Of a DNA stretch of 64,000 nt, positions 35,861-45,200 are shown piece after piece (positions within the stretch are counted from its first letter, which is position 1; each line of letters opens with the position of its first letter). The DNA comes from an uncultured Paracoccaceae bacterium (GTDB lineage Bacteria > Pseudomonadota > Alphaproteobacteria > Rhodobacterales > Rhodobacteraceae). The stretch lies in contig CANMMF010000004.1 of assembly GCA_947498985.1 (NCBI GenBank), positions 248,001 through 312,000 on the forward strand, in the 5' to 3' direction. The position numbers and the translations under genes are program-made. A model generated the notes under the pieces. It saw nothing but the letters and a program-made list of their open reading frames with translations. It had not been told where the DNA came from and made no database searches.

Positions 35861-36427
35861 TCAATGCAGCCTCCGCCGTTTCAGCGCCGGAGAGGCGTAG
35901 ACATCACTGGTCTGCGAGATGCGCGGATCGCCCACGCCGTCCTCGACCAGATCGGTGCGTTTCTTGTCGCGCTTGCGCTTCACAAAGACCTCTTCCTCGT
36001 GGAACGCCTCGACAAATTCCGACACCCAGCCGATCAGCCCGGCGGGCATCGGCACTTTCTCGACCAGCTCTTCGCCGCTGTCGGTGTAATCCTGCGCCTC
36101 GTAGGGCGAGACGGTGACCAGAACGACCTCGAGCGGGCATTCGCCCTCCCCGGCCTCGCGCAGCACCACGTAGACGCTGGGCACCTGCGCCTGCAGCCCG
36201 TGCAGATAGGCCTCGGTATCGGCGCCATGCAGTTCCAGCGTCACGGTGGCGGCGTGGTATTCCACCGCCTCGCCTTCGCGGCGCAACTCTTTCCAATCCG
36301 CCGGACCGGCGCCGGGCAACACACCCGCCGCCACCCAGTGCCAGGGCACCCAGCGGGTCACACCGGGGGTCTTCCGCATCACCACGCCAACCGGCATGGT
36401 CCGATACATTTTCGGATTGTGGATCAA
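35861..36427 (-). CDS. DUF3305 family protein, TTG start
   Basis: The 188-residue protein contains the DUF3305 core: 'MPVGVVMRKTPGVTRWVPWHWVAAGVLPG' region, 'EYHAATVTLELHGADTEAYLHGL' and 'PSVYVVLRE..E.PLEVVLVTVSPYEAQDY'. It ends in a basic tail. GGGAGG lies 5 bases before a TTG at 36427, whereas the first ATG (36409) is 23 bases from that Shine-Dalgarno, so TTG is the likely start. It is the first gene of the minus-strand formate dehydrogenase operon. The function is unknown beyond its constant link to these enzymes. Confidence 0.82.
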   Translation of the reverse strand: MIHNPKMYRTMPVGVVMRKTPGVTRWVPWHWVAAGVLPGAGPADWKELRREGEAVEYHAATVTLELHGADTEAYLHGLQAQVPSVYVVLREAGEGECPLEVVLVTVSPYEAQDYTDSGEELVEKVPMPAGLIGWVSEFVEAFHEEEVFVKRKRDKKRTDLVEDGVGDPRISQTSDVYASPALKRRRLH

Positions 36428-36767
36428 GCTTTCCTCCCTGCGGTCTCATCCTGCGACGGCCGCCCCCGGGCTTGGAAGCTATTTTTTGTGCACATTGAGA
36501 ATTCCGCCGGGACAAGACAGTTTTGGACAGGATTTTCCGGTTGTGCTTTGGGCCAGGGTCAATCTGTCCAACCCGAGTTTTTCACTCGGGATTGCGGCTT
36601 GGGTGACGGAGCGAATCAACGCCTCCGAATCGGCGGAAAATCGGGGGCGCGTGGCGGGCCTCCGCATGCGGAAAGCGGTTGTGAAGGGCTGCGAATCATG
36701 CCTACGCTGACGCCGCGCAACGCCGGGAAAACGCCGCGAAACAGGCGTATCCCAGGGGAGGAAAACC
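36428..36767. promoter_or_regulatory. 340-bp divergent control region of the formate dehydrogenase locus
   Basis: No gene is visible here. The region separates DUF3305 (leftward) from the ferredoxin-like gene (rightward) and must hold both promoters. It contains an 8-bp perfect inverted repeat, TTGGACAG (36523-36530) and CTGTCCAA (36564-36571), which could bind a dimeric Fis-type regulator. A 6-bp hairpin, CCCGAG/CTCGGG with a T-rich loop (36572-36590), adjoins it. I found no sigma-54 -24/-12 site with correct spacing, which fits the GAFTGA-less regulator nearby. Confidence 0.5.
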
Positions 36768-38717
36768 GTGGTCAAGTCATTGATAACATGCGACTGTCTC
36801 GGGTCGCAAAACATCGACGCCGAGGCGCTGTCCCGCGCCACCGGTCTGGACGTCCGCCCCCCCTGCACGGCGCTCTGCACCACCCAGATCGAGCGCGCGG
36901 CAGAGGCGCTCGGCACTGGCGATGTCGCAATTTGTTGCGCGCAGGAAAAGCGCGTCTTCGAGGCGCTGGCCGACGAGCTTGACGTGCCACCCGCCCCCAC
37001 GCTCGACCTGCGCGACCGGGCCGGATGGACCGCCGACAGCGCCCCGACGCTACCCAAAATGTCCGCCCTGATCGCCGAGGCGATGCTGCCCGCGGCGCCC
37101 GAAAAGGCCATCGACGTGATCTCCGAAGGGCTCTGCCTCATTCTCGGGCCCGCCGAGGCTGCATTGGCGGCTGCGGAACAGCTCAAGGACCACCTCTCCG
37201 TGACCGTGCTGCTGGAGGATGCGGCGGAACTGCCCGACACCCGCGAGTTCGACGTGGTGGTCGGCAGGCTGGTCTCGGCGCAGGGCGCGCTGGGGCAGTT
37301 CAGCCTGCGCATCGATGCGTTGCAGCTGATCGAGCCCGGCGGGCGCGGCGGCTTTGCGCTGACCCCGCCCCGCGATGGCGGGCGCTCGGACTGCGATGTG
37401 ATCCTCGATCTGCGGGGCGGCACACCGCTTTTTCCGGCACCGGAAAAGCGCGAGGGCTATCTGCGCGCCGATCCCGGCCATCCCGCCGGTGTCGCCGCCG
37501 CCATCCTCGCGGCGTCGCACATGATCGGCACGTTCGAAAAGCCGCTCTACGTCAAGACGGAGCCGCTGCTCTGCGCCCATAGCCGCGCCGAGCAGAGCGG
37601 CTGCACGCGCTGCCTCGATCTCTGCCCCACCGGCGCGATTGTGCCCGATGGCGATCACGTCAAGGTCGATCCGATGATCTGCGCGGGCTGCGGCGCCTGT
37701 TCCGCGGTCTGCCCGTCGGGGGCGATCAGCTATGACGCACCGCCGGTGGATCTGGTCTTTCGCCGCGTGCAGACGCTGGCGCGCGCCTTTCTGGACGCAG
37801 GCGGCCCCGCGCCGCGGCTGCTGGTGGTCACCGAACACGGCTCCGAGATGATCCGCCTCTCCGCGCGCCATGGCAGCGGGCTGCCCGCGGATGTGATCCC
37901 GCTGGAGATCGACGCGCTGGGGGCCTTTGGCCATGCCGAGATGGTGGCGGCGCTGGCGGCGGGTTTTGCCTCTGTCACGCTGCTGCCGGGCCCGAAGACG
38001 GATCGCCACGCGCTCGGGCCGCAGATCGCGCTGGCGCAGGCCATTGCGGGGGGCGCGGCGGTGCAGCTGCTCGACACGTCAGACCCCGACGCGATGAGCG
38101 ACGCGCTTTACGGCGAGACCGCGCCTGCCGCCGTTGCAAACCCGGTGCGCCCGATGGGCACGCGGCGGCAGATCACCCGGCAGGCCGCCCGCGCGCTGCA
38201 TCCCGGGGCCGCGCAGATCGCCCTGCCCGAGGGCGCGCCCTACGGCGCGGTACTGGTCGACACCGATGCCTGCACGCTGTGCCTCTCTTGCGTGTCGCTC
38301 TGCCCGTCCGGCGCGCTCGGCGACAATCCCGACAAGCCGCAGCTGCGCTTTCAGGAGGATGCCTGCCTGCAATGCGGGCTTTGCGCCAATATCTGCCCCG
38401 AGGACGCCATCACGCTCGCCCCCCGGCTCGATCTCAGCGATACGGCGCTGCGTCAGGAGGTGCTCAACGAGGAAGAGCCGTTCCCCTGCATCGAATGCGG
38501 CGCGCTTTTCGGGGCGAAATCCACCGTCGAGCGGATCACCGAGAAGCTGTCATCGCATGCCATGTTTGCCGATGGCGACAAGCTCAGGCTGATCCAGATG
38601 TGTGACGATTGCCGCGTGAACGCCCAGTTTCATTCGCACGACAACCCGTTTGCCGGCAAGGAGCGCCCGCGCGTGCGCACCACCGATGACTATCTCAGCA
38701 AGCGGCGCGATCACTGA
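36768..38717 (+). CDS. multi-cluster 4Fe-4S protein of the formate dehydrogenase locus
   Basis: The 649-residue protein has four ferredoxin-type cysteine groups: 'CTRCLDLCPTGAI' and 'CAGCGACSAVCPSGAI' (about 281-325), then 'CTLCLSCVSLCPSGAL' and 'CLQCGLCANICPEDAI' (about 500-545). Two late CxxC pairs ('CIECG', 'CDDCR') and a cysteine-rich start ('CDCLG', 'PPCTALC', 'ICCAQ') add further possible metal sites. There is no signal peptide, so it is cytosolic. A GGGGAGG Shine-Dalgarno dictates the GTG start. I infer a cytosolic electron carrier or sulfur/cluster donor for formate dehydrogenase maturation. Confidence 0.85.
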   Translation: MVKSLITCDCLGSQNIDAEALSRATGLDVRPPCTALCTTQIERAAEALGTGDVAICCAQEKRVFEALADELDVPPAPTLDLRDRAGWTADSAPTLPKMSALIAEAMLPAAPEKAIDVISEGLCLILGPAEAALAAAEQLKDHLSVTVLLEDAAELPDTREFDVVVGRLVSAQGALGQFSLRIDALQLIEPGGRGGFALTPPRDGGRSDCDVILDLRGGTPLFPAPEKREGYLRADPGHPAGVAAAILAASHMIGTFEKPLYVKTEPLLCAHSRAEQSGCTRCLDLCPTGAIVPDGDHVKVDPMICAGCGACSAVCPSGAISYDAPPVDLVFRRVQTLARAFLDAGGPAPRLLVVTEHGSEMIRLSARHGSGLPADVIPLEIDALGAFGHAEMVAALAAGFASVTLLPGPKTDRHALGPQIALAQAIAGGAAVQLLDTSDPDAMSDALYGETAPAAVANPVRPMGTRRQITRQAARALHPGAAQIALPEGAPYGAVLVDTDACTLCLSCVSLCPSGALGDNPDKPQLRFQEDACLQCGLCANICPEDAITLAPRLDLSDTALRQEVLNEEEPFPCIECGALFGAKSTVERITEKLSSHAMFADGDKLRLIQMCDDCRVNAQFHSHDNPFAGKERPRVRTTDDYLSKRRDH

Positions 38718-39454
38718 TGGCGCACCGGTTCCCCGAGATCGGCGGCCTTGAGCACCGCCACATAGGCCATGACCGCCTCGATCTCGTCGAGCGTGAGGGT
38801 GATCGGCACGATGGGCGGCGGGCGGTTGACCGGGAACGGCTCGGTCACGCCGTCAACCTGCGTGAAAGCCGGGTGCGGGTTCAGCACGTAGAACGCGCCG
38901 AAGCGTTCCTGCCAGTCACCCATGCTGCGCAGCACGAAAAACGACGGTGTGGAGCCGATGTCGTTCTTGCGCCCGCGCTCGTCCACCGCGTGGCAGCGCG
39001 CGCATTTGGCCTGCGAGACCTTGTAACCCGCATCCGCGTCGCCCGAGACCTCGACCGCCGCCACCTGTGCCGTCTGCTTGCTGGGTGGCGCAAAAAGCGC
39101 GGTGCCGTCCGGCGCATAGGCAAAGATGGTGCGGGCGCCGATCTCGGAGGTGAGCCAGTCGGCCAGCCGCTGCGTGCCCGCGTGATCCGTGTTGTGCACC
39201 GCCAGATGCCAGGTGTCGCCCTGCCCCTGAAAAAGCGCGCGGCCCTCGGCCCCCAGCGTCAGATCCGCCGATTGCGCCGAATCCACCAGATCGACCCGCA
39301 CCCGGGTTTTCAGCGAAAACCGCGGCAGGATGTATTTCAGCAGCCCCGACTCGACCAGCGCCGCGGGCGCGTGCAACTGTACGTTTCGCGTCTCGTCGGC
39401 GGTGGTTTCGATGGGCAGAAGGCTCAGAAAGACAATCAGGAAAAGCGCGCGCAT
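38711..39454 (-). CDS. cytochrome c with a shortened TupA/ModA-like N-terminal domain
   Basis: The 247-residue protein has a signal peptide (1-19). Residues 25-125 resemble the two ends of a tungstate/molybdate-binding protein joined together: 'LVESGLLKYILPRFSLKTRVRVDLV' is like the start of TupA, and 'RLADWLTSEIGARTIFAYAPDGTALFAPP' is like its end, with the middle missing. A cytochrome c domain follows, with heme motif 'CARCH' (151-155) and candidate Met ligand around 'RSMGDW'. It is predicted to be periplasmic. It overlaps the convergent ferredoxin-like gene by 7 bases. The domain assignment is from pattern only. Confidence 0.75.
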   Translation of the reverse strand: MRALFLIVFLSLLPIETTADETRNVQLHAPAALVESGLLKYILPRFSLKTRVRVDLVDSAQSADLTLGAEGRALFQGQGDTWHLAVHNTDHAGTQRLADWLTSEIGARTIFAYAPDGTALFAPPSKQTAQVAAVEVSGDADAGYKVSQAKCARCHAVDERGRKNDIGSTPSFFVLRSMGDWQERFGAFYVLNPHPAFTQVDGVTEPFPVNRPPPIVPITLTLDEIEAVMAYVAVLKAADLGEPVRHQ

Positions 39455-39526
39455 GGCCGCAGCCTAGGCGCAAGCGACGGCCTGCGTCAAATCCCCAAAC
39501 GCGCCAGATCACAGGAGTGAAAACCG

Positions 39527-39718
39527 ATGAGCGATGATTTCAACATGTCGATGCGCAAGTTTCTCAAACAGGTCGGCGTGACCTCGCAACAGGCCATCGA
39601 AGAGGCCATGCGCGACGCCGATACCGCGGGAAAATCCTTTGAGGTCAAGGCCGTGGTGCGCATTCCTGAACTGGGACTCGAACATGAGGTCACCGGCCAG
39701 ATCAAAGGACAGGAGTAG
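39527..39718 (+). CDS. DUF6494 family protein
   Basis: The 63-residue protein 'MSDDFNMSMRKFLKQVGVTS' ... 'GLEHEVTGQIKGQE' matches the small DUF6494 family commonly placed just before apbC/mrp in formate dehydrogenase loci of roseobacters. It is predicted cytosolic with a helical first half and a short strand-rich end. The function is unknown. A Shine-Dalgarno (AGGAG) precedes the ATG, and the next gene starts 5 bases after its stop. Confidence 0.8.
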   Translation: MSDDFNMSMRKFLKQVGVTSQQAIEEAMRDADTAGKSFEVKAVVRIPELGLEHEVTGQIKGQE

Positions 39719-39722
39719 TCAC

Positions 39723-40784
39723 GTGGCAAGCAGAGAGGCGGTTCTGGAGCGGCTCAAGACCATCAAGGGGCCCGATGGCGCCGATATCGTGAGCGCGGGC
39801 ACCATGCGCGCGCTGAATGTCGATGGCGGCACCGTGCGCTTCGTGATGGAGATCGCACCAAGCCAGGCGCCCGCCTACGAGGCCGTGAAGGCCGAGGCCG
39901 AAACCGCGCTGCAGGCGCTGGACGGGATCGAGAAGGTGGCGATAGTGCTGACCGGGCATTCGGCCCCCGCCGCGCCGCCCGATCTCAAGCCGCAGCGCAA
40001 GGCCGATCCGACAGGCCCGCAACAGGTGCCCGGCGTCGACCGCATCCTCGCCATTGCCTCCGGCAAGGGCGGTGTGGGCAAGTCCACCGTGTCGTCGAAC
40101 CTCGCCTGCGCGCTGGCCGCACAGGGGCGCCGCGTGGGTCTGCTCGATGCCGATGTCTACGGGCCGAGCCAGCCGCGCATGCTGGGGGTCTCGGGCCGCC
40201 CGGCGAGCCCCGATGGCAAGACCATCCTGCCGATGCGCAACCACGGCGTCACGATGATGTCGCTGGGGCTGATGACCAACGAGGATCAGGCGGTGGTCTG
40301 GCGCGGCCCGATGCTGATGGGCGCGCTGCAGCAGATGATGAATCAGGTGCAATGGGGCGCGCTCGACGTGCTGCTGGTGGATCTGCCGCCCGGCACCGGG
40401 GACGTGCAGATGACGCTGAGCCAGAAATTCCGGGTCGACGGCGCCATCGTGGTCTCGACCCCGCAGGATGTGGCGCTGCTCGACGCGCGCAAGGGCATCG
40501 ACATGTTCAACCAGCTCAAGGTGCCGATCACCGGCATGATCGAGAACATGTCCACCCATGTCTGCTCCAATTGCGGGCATGAGGAACATGTGTTCGGCCA
40601 TGGCGGCGTGGCGGCTGAGGCCGCCAAGCTCGGCGTGCCGCTGCTGGCGGAAATCCCGCTGCATCTCGATATCCGGGTGGCGGCGGATGGCGGCGCGCCC
40701 ATTGTTGTCACGCAGCCCGACAGCCCGCAGGCCAAGGCCTTCCTTGACGTGGCCGCCGCACTTGTGGCCAAAGGCGTGGCATAG
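39723..40784 (+). CDS. apbC: Mrp/NBP35-family Fe-S cluster carrier ATPase ApbC
   Basis: P-loop ATPase that binds and delivers 4Fe-4S clusters. The 353-residue protein has an N-terminal DUF59-like domain (1-90), the deviant Walker A 'IASGKGGVGKSTVSSNLA', 'LVDLPPGTGD', and the cluster-binding CxxC in 'MSTHVCSNCGHEEHVFG'. The GTG start at 39723 is favoured because AGGAG lies 7 bases upstream and the protein then begins at family sequence; a longer frame would run back into DUF6494. Its position suggests cluster supply to the many Fe-S centres of the neighbouring enzymes. Confidence 0.93.
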   Translation: MASREAVLERLKTIKGPDGADIVSAGTMRALNVDGGTVRFVMEIAPSQAPAYEAVKAEAETALQALDGIEKVAIVLTGHSAPAAPPDLKPQRKADPTGPQQVPGVDRILAIASGKGGVGKSTVSSNLACALAAQGRRVGLLDADVYGPSQPRMLGVSGRPASPDGKTILPMRNHGVTMMSLGLMTNEDQAVVWRGPMLMGALQQMMNQVQWGALDVLLVDLPPGTGDVQMTLSQKFRVDGAIVVSTPQDVALLDARKGIDMFNQLKVPITGMIENMSTHVCSNCGHEEHVFGHGGVAAEAAKLGVPLLAEIPLHLDIRVAADGGAPIVVTQPDSPQAKAFLDVAAALVAKGVA

Positions 40785-40793
40785 GGCCGAGCA

Positions 40794-41519
40794 ATGAAGG
40801 ACATCACGCCGATGGACGCGCAAGCGCTGACATTTCCGCCGCAGATGAGCGGCGAGGCCGTGACAAGCGATCCGCTGGAGGTCGCTGTGCTGCGCGCGGT
40901 CAAGGGCTGCGACGCGGGCCTTGTCACCTACCGGATCACCTCGGACCGGGTCGGCGCGGCGCTGGTCTTTGCACCCGAAGTGCCGCTTTCGGACGCGATG
41001 GCGATGCTGCCGCTTTGCGGTGTCGGGTTTCAGAACGCGCTTGGCGCGCTGGCGCCGCCCGAAGTCGCGGTGCATCTCGACTGGGCGGGTGGCATCCGGA
41101 TCAACGGGGCAAGCTGTGGCGGATTGACGGTCATGGCCTCCTCGGATCAGCCGGATGCGGTGCCCGACTGGCTTATCGTCAGCTTCACCCTGCCCCTGCT
41201 GCCTCTGGGCGACGATCCCGGCATCACACCGGACGAGACCGCGCTTTACTCCGAAGGCTGCGCCGAGGTCGATCCCGGCCATCTGATCGAGGCCTGGGCG
41301 CGCCACACGCTCAACTGGATCATGCGCTGGGAGACCGACGGCGTCGCCCCGCTGCATGCGGAGTGGCGCGGGCTGGCGCGTGGCATCGGCGAAGAGACCG
41401 CGCAAGGCGACCGCACCGGCACCTATCTCGGCGTCGATGAACGCTTTGGCATGCTGCTGCGCGACCGGCAGGCCACCCATCTCATCCCGCTCACCACGCT
41501 TTTGAAGGAGGCCCCATGA
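40794..41519 (+). CDS. biotin/lipoate ligase-like protein (DUF4444 type)
   Basis: The 241-residue protein has the outline of the biotin/lipoate A/B ligase fold: 'VAVHLDWAGGIRINGASCGG' corresponds to the 'WPNDI-x-NGKK-GG' strand-loop of such ligases, and 'WLIVSFTLPL' to the following strand. The GRGR-type biotin-binding loop is not seen. The C-terminal 'GTYLGVDERFGMLLRD' is typical of the DUF4444 tail. It is probably not a normal biotin ligase. The gene is constant in this type of formate dehydrogenase locus and overlaps the next gene as ATGA. Confidence 0.75.
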   Translation: MKDITPMDAQALTFPPQMSGEAVTSDPLEVAVLRAVKGCDAGLVTYRITSDRVGAALVFAPEVPLSDAMAMLPLCGVGFQNALGALAPPEVAVHLDWAGGIRINGASCGGLTVMASSDQPDAVPDWLIVSFTLPLLPLGDDPGITPDETALYSEGCAEVDPGHLIEAWARHTLNWIMRWETDGVAPLHAEWRGLARGIGEETAQGDRTGTYLGVDERFGMLLRDRQATHLIPLTTLLKEAP

Positions 41520-42007
41520 CCGACACGCAAAAGCTGGCCCGCGCCATCCATTTCGACGAATCCGACATGCGGGTCTTTGCCTCGCCCGCGCGCACCGGCG
41601 AGTGGTGCATCTCCGGCGGGTTCGAGTTTTCCAACTGGGGCGAGGCGGATCTGGAAGGCAAGGCGCGGCAGGCGTTTTCCAACGGCTGGTTCGGGCTGGA
41701 GACCGGCGGGCGCGTGACCTTTGTGGCCGTGACACAGGTGGAAGCGGCGGAGCTTGCGGCGCTGACCGACGCGCTGGCGCAGCATTTCGTGACCTATTAC
41801 GGCGCGCCCTCGGTGGAGGCCGCGCGGCCCGTGGCCGCCGAAGAGGTCGCGCAGATGGCCGATCTCTGCGCCGAGCACGACCCCAACACGCTGCTCACCG
41901 TGGCGCGCGAATTGAGCGAGGCGGGGGTGCGCGAAACCTACCGCTCCATCGCGCCGCAGGATGCCGGGCTGGAGCAGTTTGCGATCCACGGATCGGTGGA
42001 TGAATAA
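41516..42007 (+). CDS. DUF6505 family protein
   Basis: The 163-residue protein begins 'MTDTQKLARAIHFDESDMRVFASPARTGEWCISGGFEF' and matches the DUF6505 family found next to formate dehydrogenase genes in roseobacters. It is predicted cytosolic with mixed alpha/beta structure and no motif that would fix a reaction. It is translationally coupled to the ligase-like gene and ends the rightward operon. Confidence 0.78.
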   Translation: MTDTQKLARAIHFDESDMRVFASPARTGEWCISGGFEFSNWGEADLEGKARQAFSNGWFGLETGGRVTFVAVTQVEAAELAALTDALAQHFVTYYGAPSVEAARPVAAEEVAQMADLCAEHDPNTLLTVARELSEAGVRETYRSIAPQDAGLEQFAIHGSVDE

Positions 42008-42239
42008 GGGCTGACAGGCGCGGTGATGGCGATGGCCTGAGGTCGCGCCGGGGGCTTTGGACGTCCCGCTGGCGCGGTCATCGCCGCCACGCCGAAGTCA
42101 CGGATCTTTCTCAGGAAAAGCCGGCCGCCGCGACGCGAACCGCCCGCATCGGCTGTCGCATGCAGGCAAAGCCGCGCAGCGGAGCCCGTCCTGCGTCAGG
42201 CAGGCCCGCACCAAGGCCCGGCCCACCAGGACAAAGCCC

Positions 42240-45200
42240 TCAGTAATCTTTTTCGAAAAACACACCCAGCCCGCTATCGCCATCCGAGCCGATCCGGCCT
42301 CGCACGGTCACGTTGGGGGTCACGGTCAGGTTGAGGTTGATCTCGCTGTCGCCCGCGCTGTTCACCGTCACATCGGTGTAGATATTCTCCGAGATATACT
42401 TGCCGACGCGCGCCTCGGTATTGCCATCGGCATCGGTGCCGATGTCGAGATCGTCGACGCCGAGACCGCTGCGCAGCTGCTCGGTGATGCCAAGCCCGCC
42501 CTGCCCCGACAAGGTGCGGATCGCGGCAGCCAGCTGCACCACCTGCAGAGCCGAGAGGTTCGACAGCGACCGCCCGAACAAGAGCAGCGACAGCGCCTGA
42601 TCCTGCGGCAGCTCCGGCGAGGAGGTCACGCGCAGCTCCGGCGAAGAGGCAAAGCCCTGGATCTCGATCTGCACATCCACATCTTCCACCCGCGACGTCG
42701 CGACAAAGCGCAGATAGGGGTCAAAGCTGCCACGCAGCAGCACCGCACCATCGGTCAGATCGAGCCGCCGCCCGAGCAGATCGAGCCGCCCGCGGATGAG
42801 GTCGAACTGCCCCACCGGCACCAGATCGCGGGTGCTGCCGCGCAGGCGCAACTGCCCGCCAAGCTCCGCATCGAGCCCGCGCCCGCGCACGAAGATCCGG
42901 TTGGGCGCGCGGATCAGCAGATCGATGGGAAAGCCCGTCCCCCGCGGCCCGGCATCGCTGCCATCCGGGGTCAGCCCGGCAAAGCGCAGCGTGCGTTGCA
43001 CATCGGCGGGCGGATTGCGGTGCTGCAACCCGTCAAGCACCGCGTAGCTGGGGCCGATATTGGGCACGCGCAGCTCCACCTGGCCCAGGTCGATTTCGCC
43101 GCCGATACGCGCGCCGCCCGCCAGCGGGCCGACCAGCGTCACACGCCCGTTGGCGGTCGTTTCGTAAAGCGCGGCGTCGCGCAGCCGGGCGTCGCGAATG
43201 CGCACCGTGAGATCGGCGTTGAAAGGGCGCGACAGCGAGATCGGCCCGTCGACGGCGATGCGCCCGCCGGTGCTGAGCTCTCCGCCCAGATCGACCTGCG
43301 CACGCCCGCCGGTCAGGCGAATGGCACCCGCCACAGAGCGCAGCGCGATGTTCTGGGCGGGCAGCGACACCCGCGCGCGGTCGGTGCTGATGGTGCCCGA
43401 GAGCGAAGACAGCGCAGGCGGACCGTTGAGCGCCAGATCGAAGCGCGCGATGCCATCGAGCGCCTGCCCGCGCAGCCGCGAGTTGATCAGCGCCAGCGGC
43501 GCCGAGCCATTGAGCGACAGGTTGAGCCGCGCGAAGTTCCGCGCCGCCGACCCGCGCGCGCTGAGCCCGATGCCGCCCGGTCCGTCGCCCGTCGCATCGA
43601 TCTGCCAGGGGCCCGAGCCGCGCTGCAGGCTGCCGCGCAGCGAGGCAGGCCCGCGCAGGTCGGGCACAACCCGGCCCAGATCGGCGATCTGCAGCCGGAA
43701 ATCCACCGCGCTGGAGGCGCTGCCCACCCGGCCCACAACCGATCCGTTGAGCTGGCTGCCGCCGATCACCAGCGTTTCGATGTTGAAGCCATCCGCGGTG
43801 CGGGTGCCGCGGAAATCGACCTGCGTGGTGCCGGTCAGCAGCGGGTCGAGATTGGCCACCGACACCGAAAGCCCGCTGGCCGTGGCATCGGCCACGATGG
43901 TCAGCGGCCCGTCCACCGGATCGCCGTCGAGACGCCCCGAAAAGCGCATCGACCCGCCCAGCGGGCGCCCGGCAAATCGCGAGAACGCGGCGAGCCGGTC
44001 GGCACGCCCGTCAAACCGCCCCGAAAGCGTCACGGCGCCACCGGAGGGCACGGTGACGGTGCCATCATAGGCAAGCTGCGCCGTGGGCAGGTCGACATCG
44101 GCGTCGATGGTCCAGGTCTCTCCGTCCTGACGTGCCTCGGCGGTGATCGTGCCGAGCCCGGAAAGCCCCGGCAGCACGCGGCCGATATTGGCCAGCTGCA
44201 CGCGGCCCGAAAACGCGCTGTTTTCGGCGGCATAGCGACCGCTCAGCGTGGCGTCGATGCTTTGCCCGTCAAGCAGCAGCGTCTCGATCTCGAACGCGCC
44301 GTCGGGCTCGCGGGTGCCGCGAAAATCGAGCTGCGTGCGCCCGTCGAGCAACGGGTCGAGCTGTGGAACATCGAGCGACAGATCGTCCGCCGTCACATCG
44401 GCCACGACCCGCAGCGGCCCGGTCGTCGGCGCGCCCTGCAGCACCAGCCCGAACCGCGCCGAACCGCCAAGCGCGCGCCCGGCAAGCTCTGAAAACGCCG
44501 CCAGCCGGTCGGCGCTGCCGTCGAGCCTGCCATCGACGCGCAGCGGCTCCCCTTCGGGCAGGCTGACCGTGCCCTGATAGGCCAGTTGCGCGTCCGGCAG
44601 GCTGGCATTGGCGGTGATTGTCCAGACCTCGGCGGCCTGATCGGCCTTGATCTTCAGCGTCGAGGGCCCGTTGAGCCCGGGCGCCACACGCGCGGTTTCA
44701 GTGAGCGCCACGGTCAGATCCGCGGCGCTGTTATCGGTGGCCAGACGGGCGGTGCCGGTGATGCGCGCGGCATCGGTGGCGATCAGGATCGGGTCGGCGC
44801 GCAAACCGTCCTCGCCGCGCCGCAGCCGGGTATCGACCACGCCCGCGCCCGCCAGCAACGGGTCGAGCCGCGCAATCCCCGTACCCAGATCCTGCGTCGA
44901 GCCGTCGAATTTGAGATTGAAGCGGCCGGTCAGCGGCTCTGCCGTGCCGGTGATCAAAAGCTCTGCCGCGCCGCGCAGATCGACCCCCGCCACCCCGGCA
45001 AACCGGCTGAGATCGCGCGCGGTGAGGGTGAAATCGGGCGTCACCGTGATCTCGCCCTCGGTGTCGATCCCTTCCACATCGAGCCCGCCGGTCAGCCCGT
45101 AATCGGCCCCGGCAAGGTCGAGCCCGCTCAGCCGCAACGGCGTCCCGGCGCGCCAGTCGAACGACAGCTTGCCGCTGAGCGCATCCCCCACCGCGCGCTC

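Noticed and set aside
36650-36670. Possible sigma-54 promoter (TGGC...GC) in the fdh control region
   Set aside because: The GG-to-GC spacing is one base short and the -12 box is poor; the local regulator also lacks the sigma-54 contact loop.
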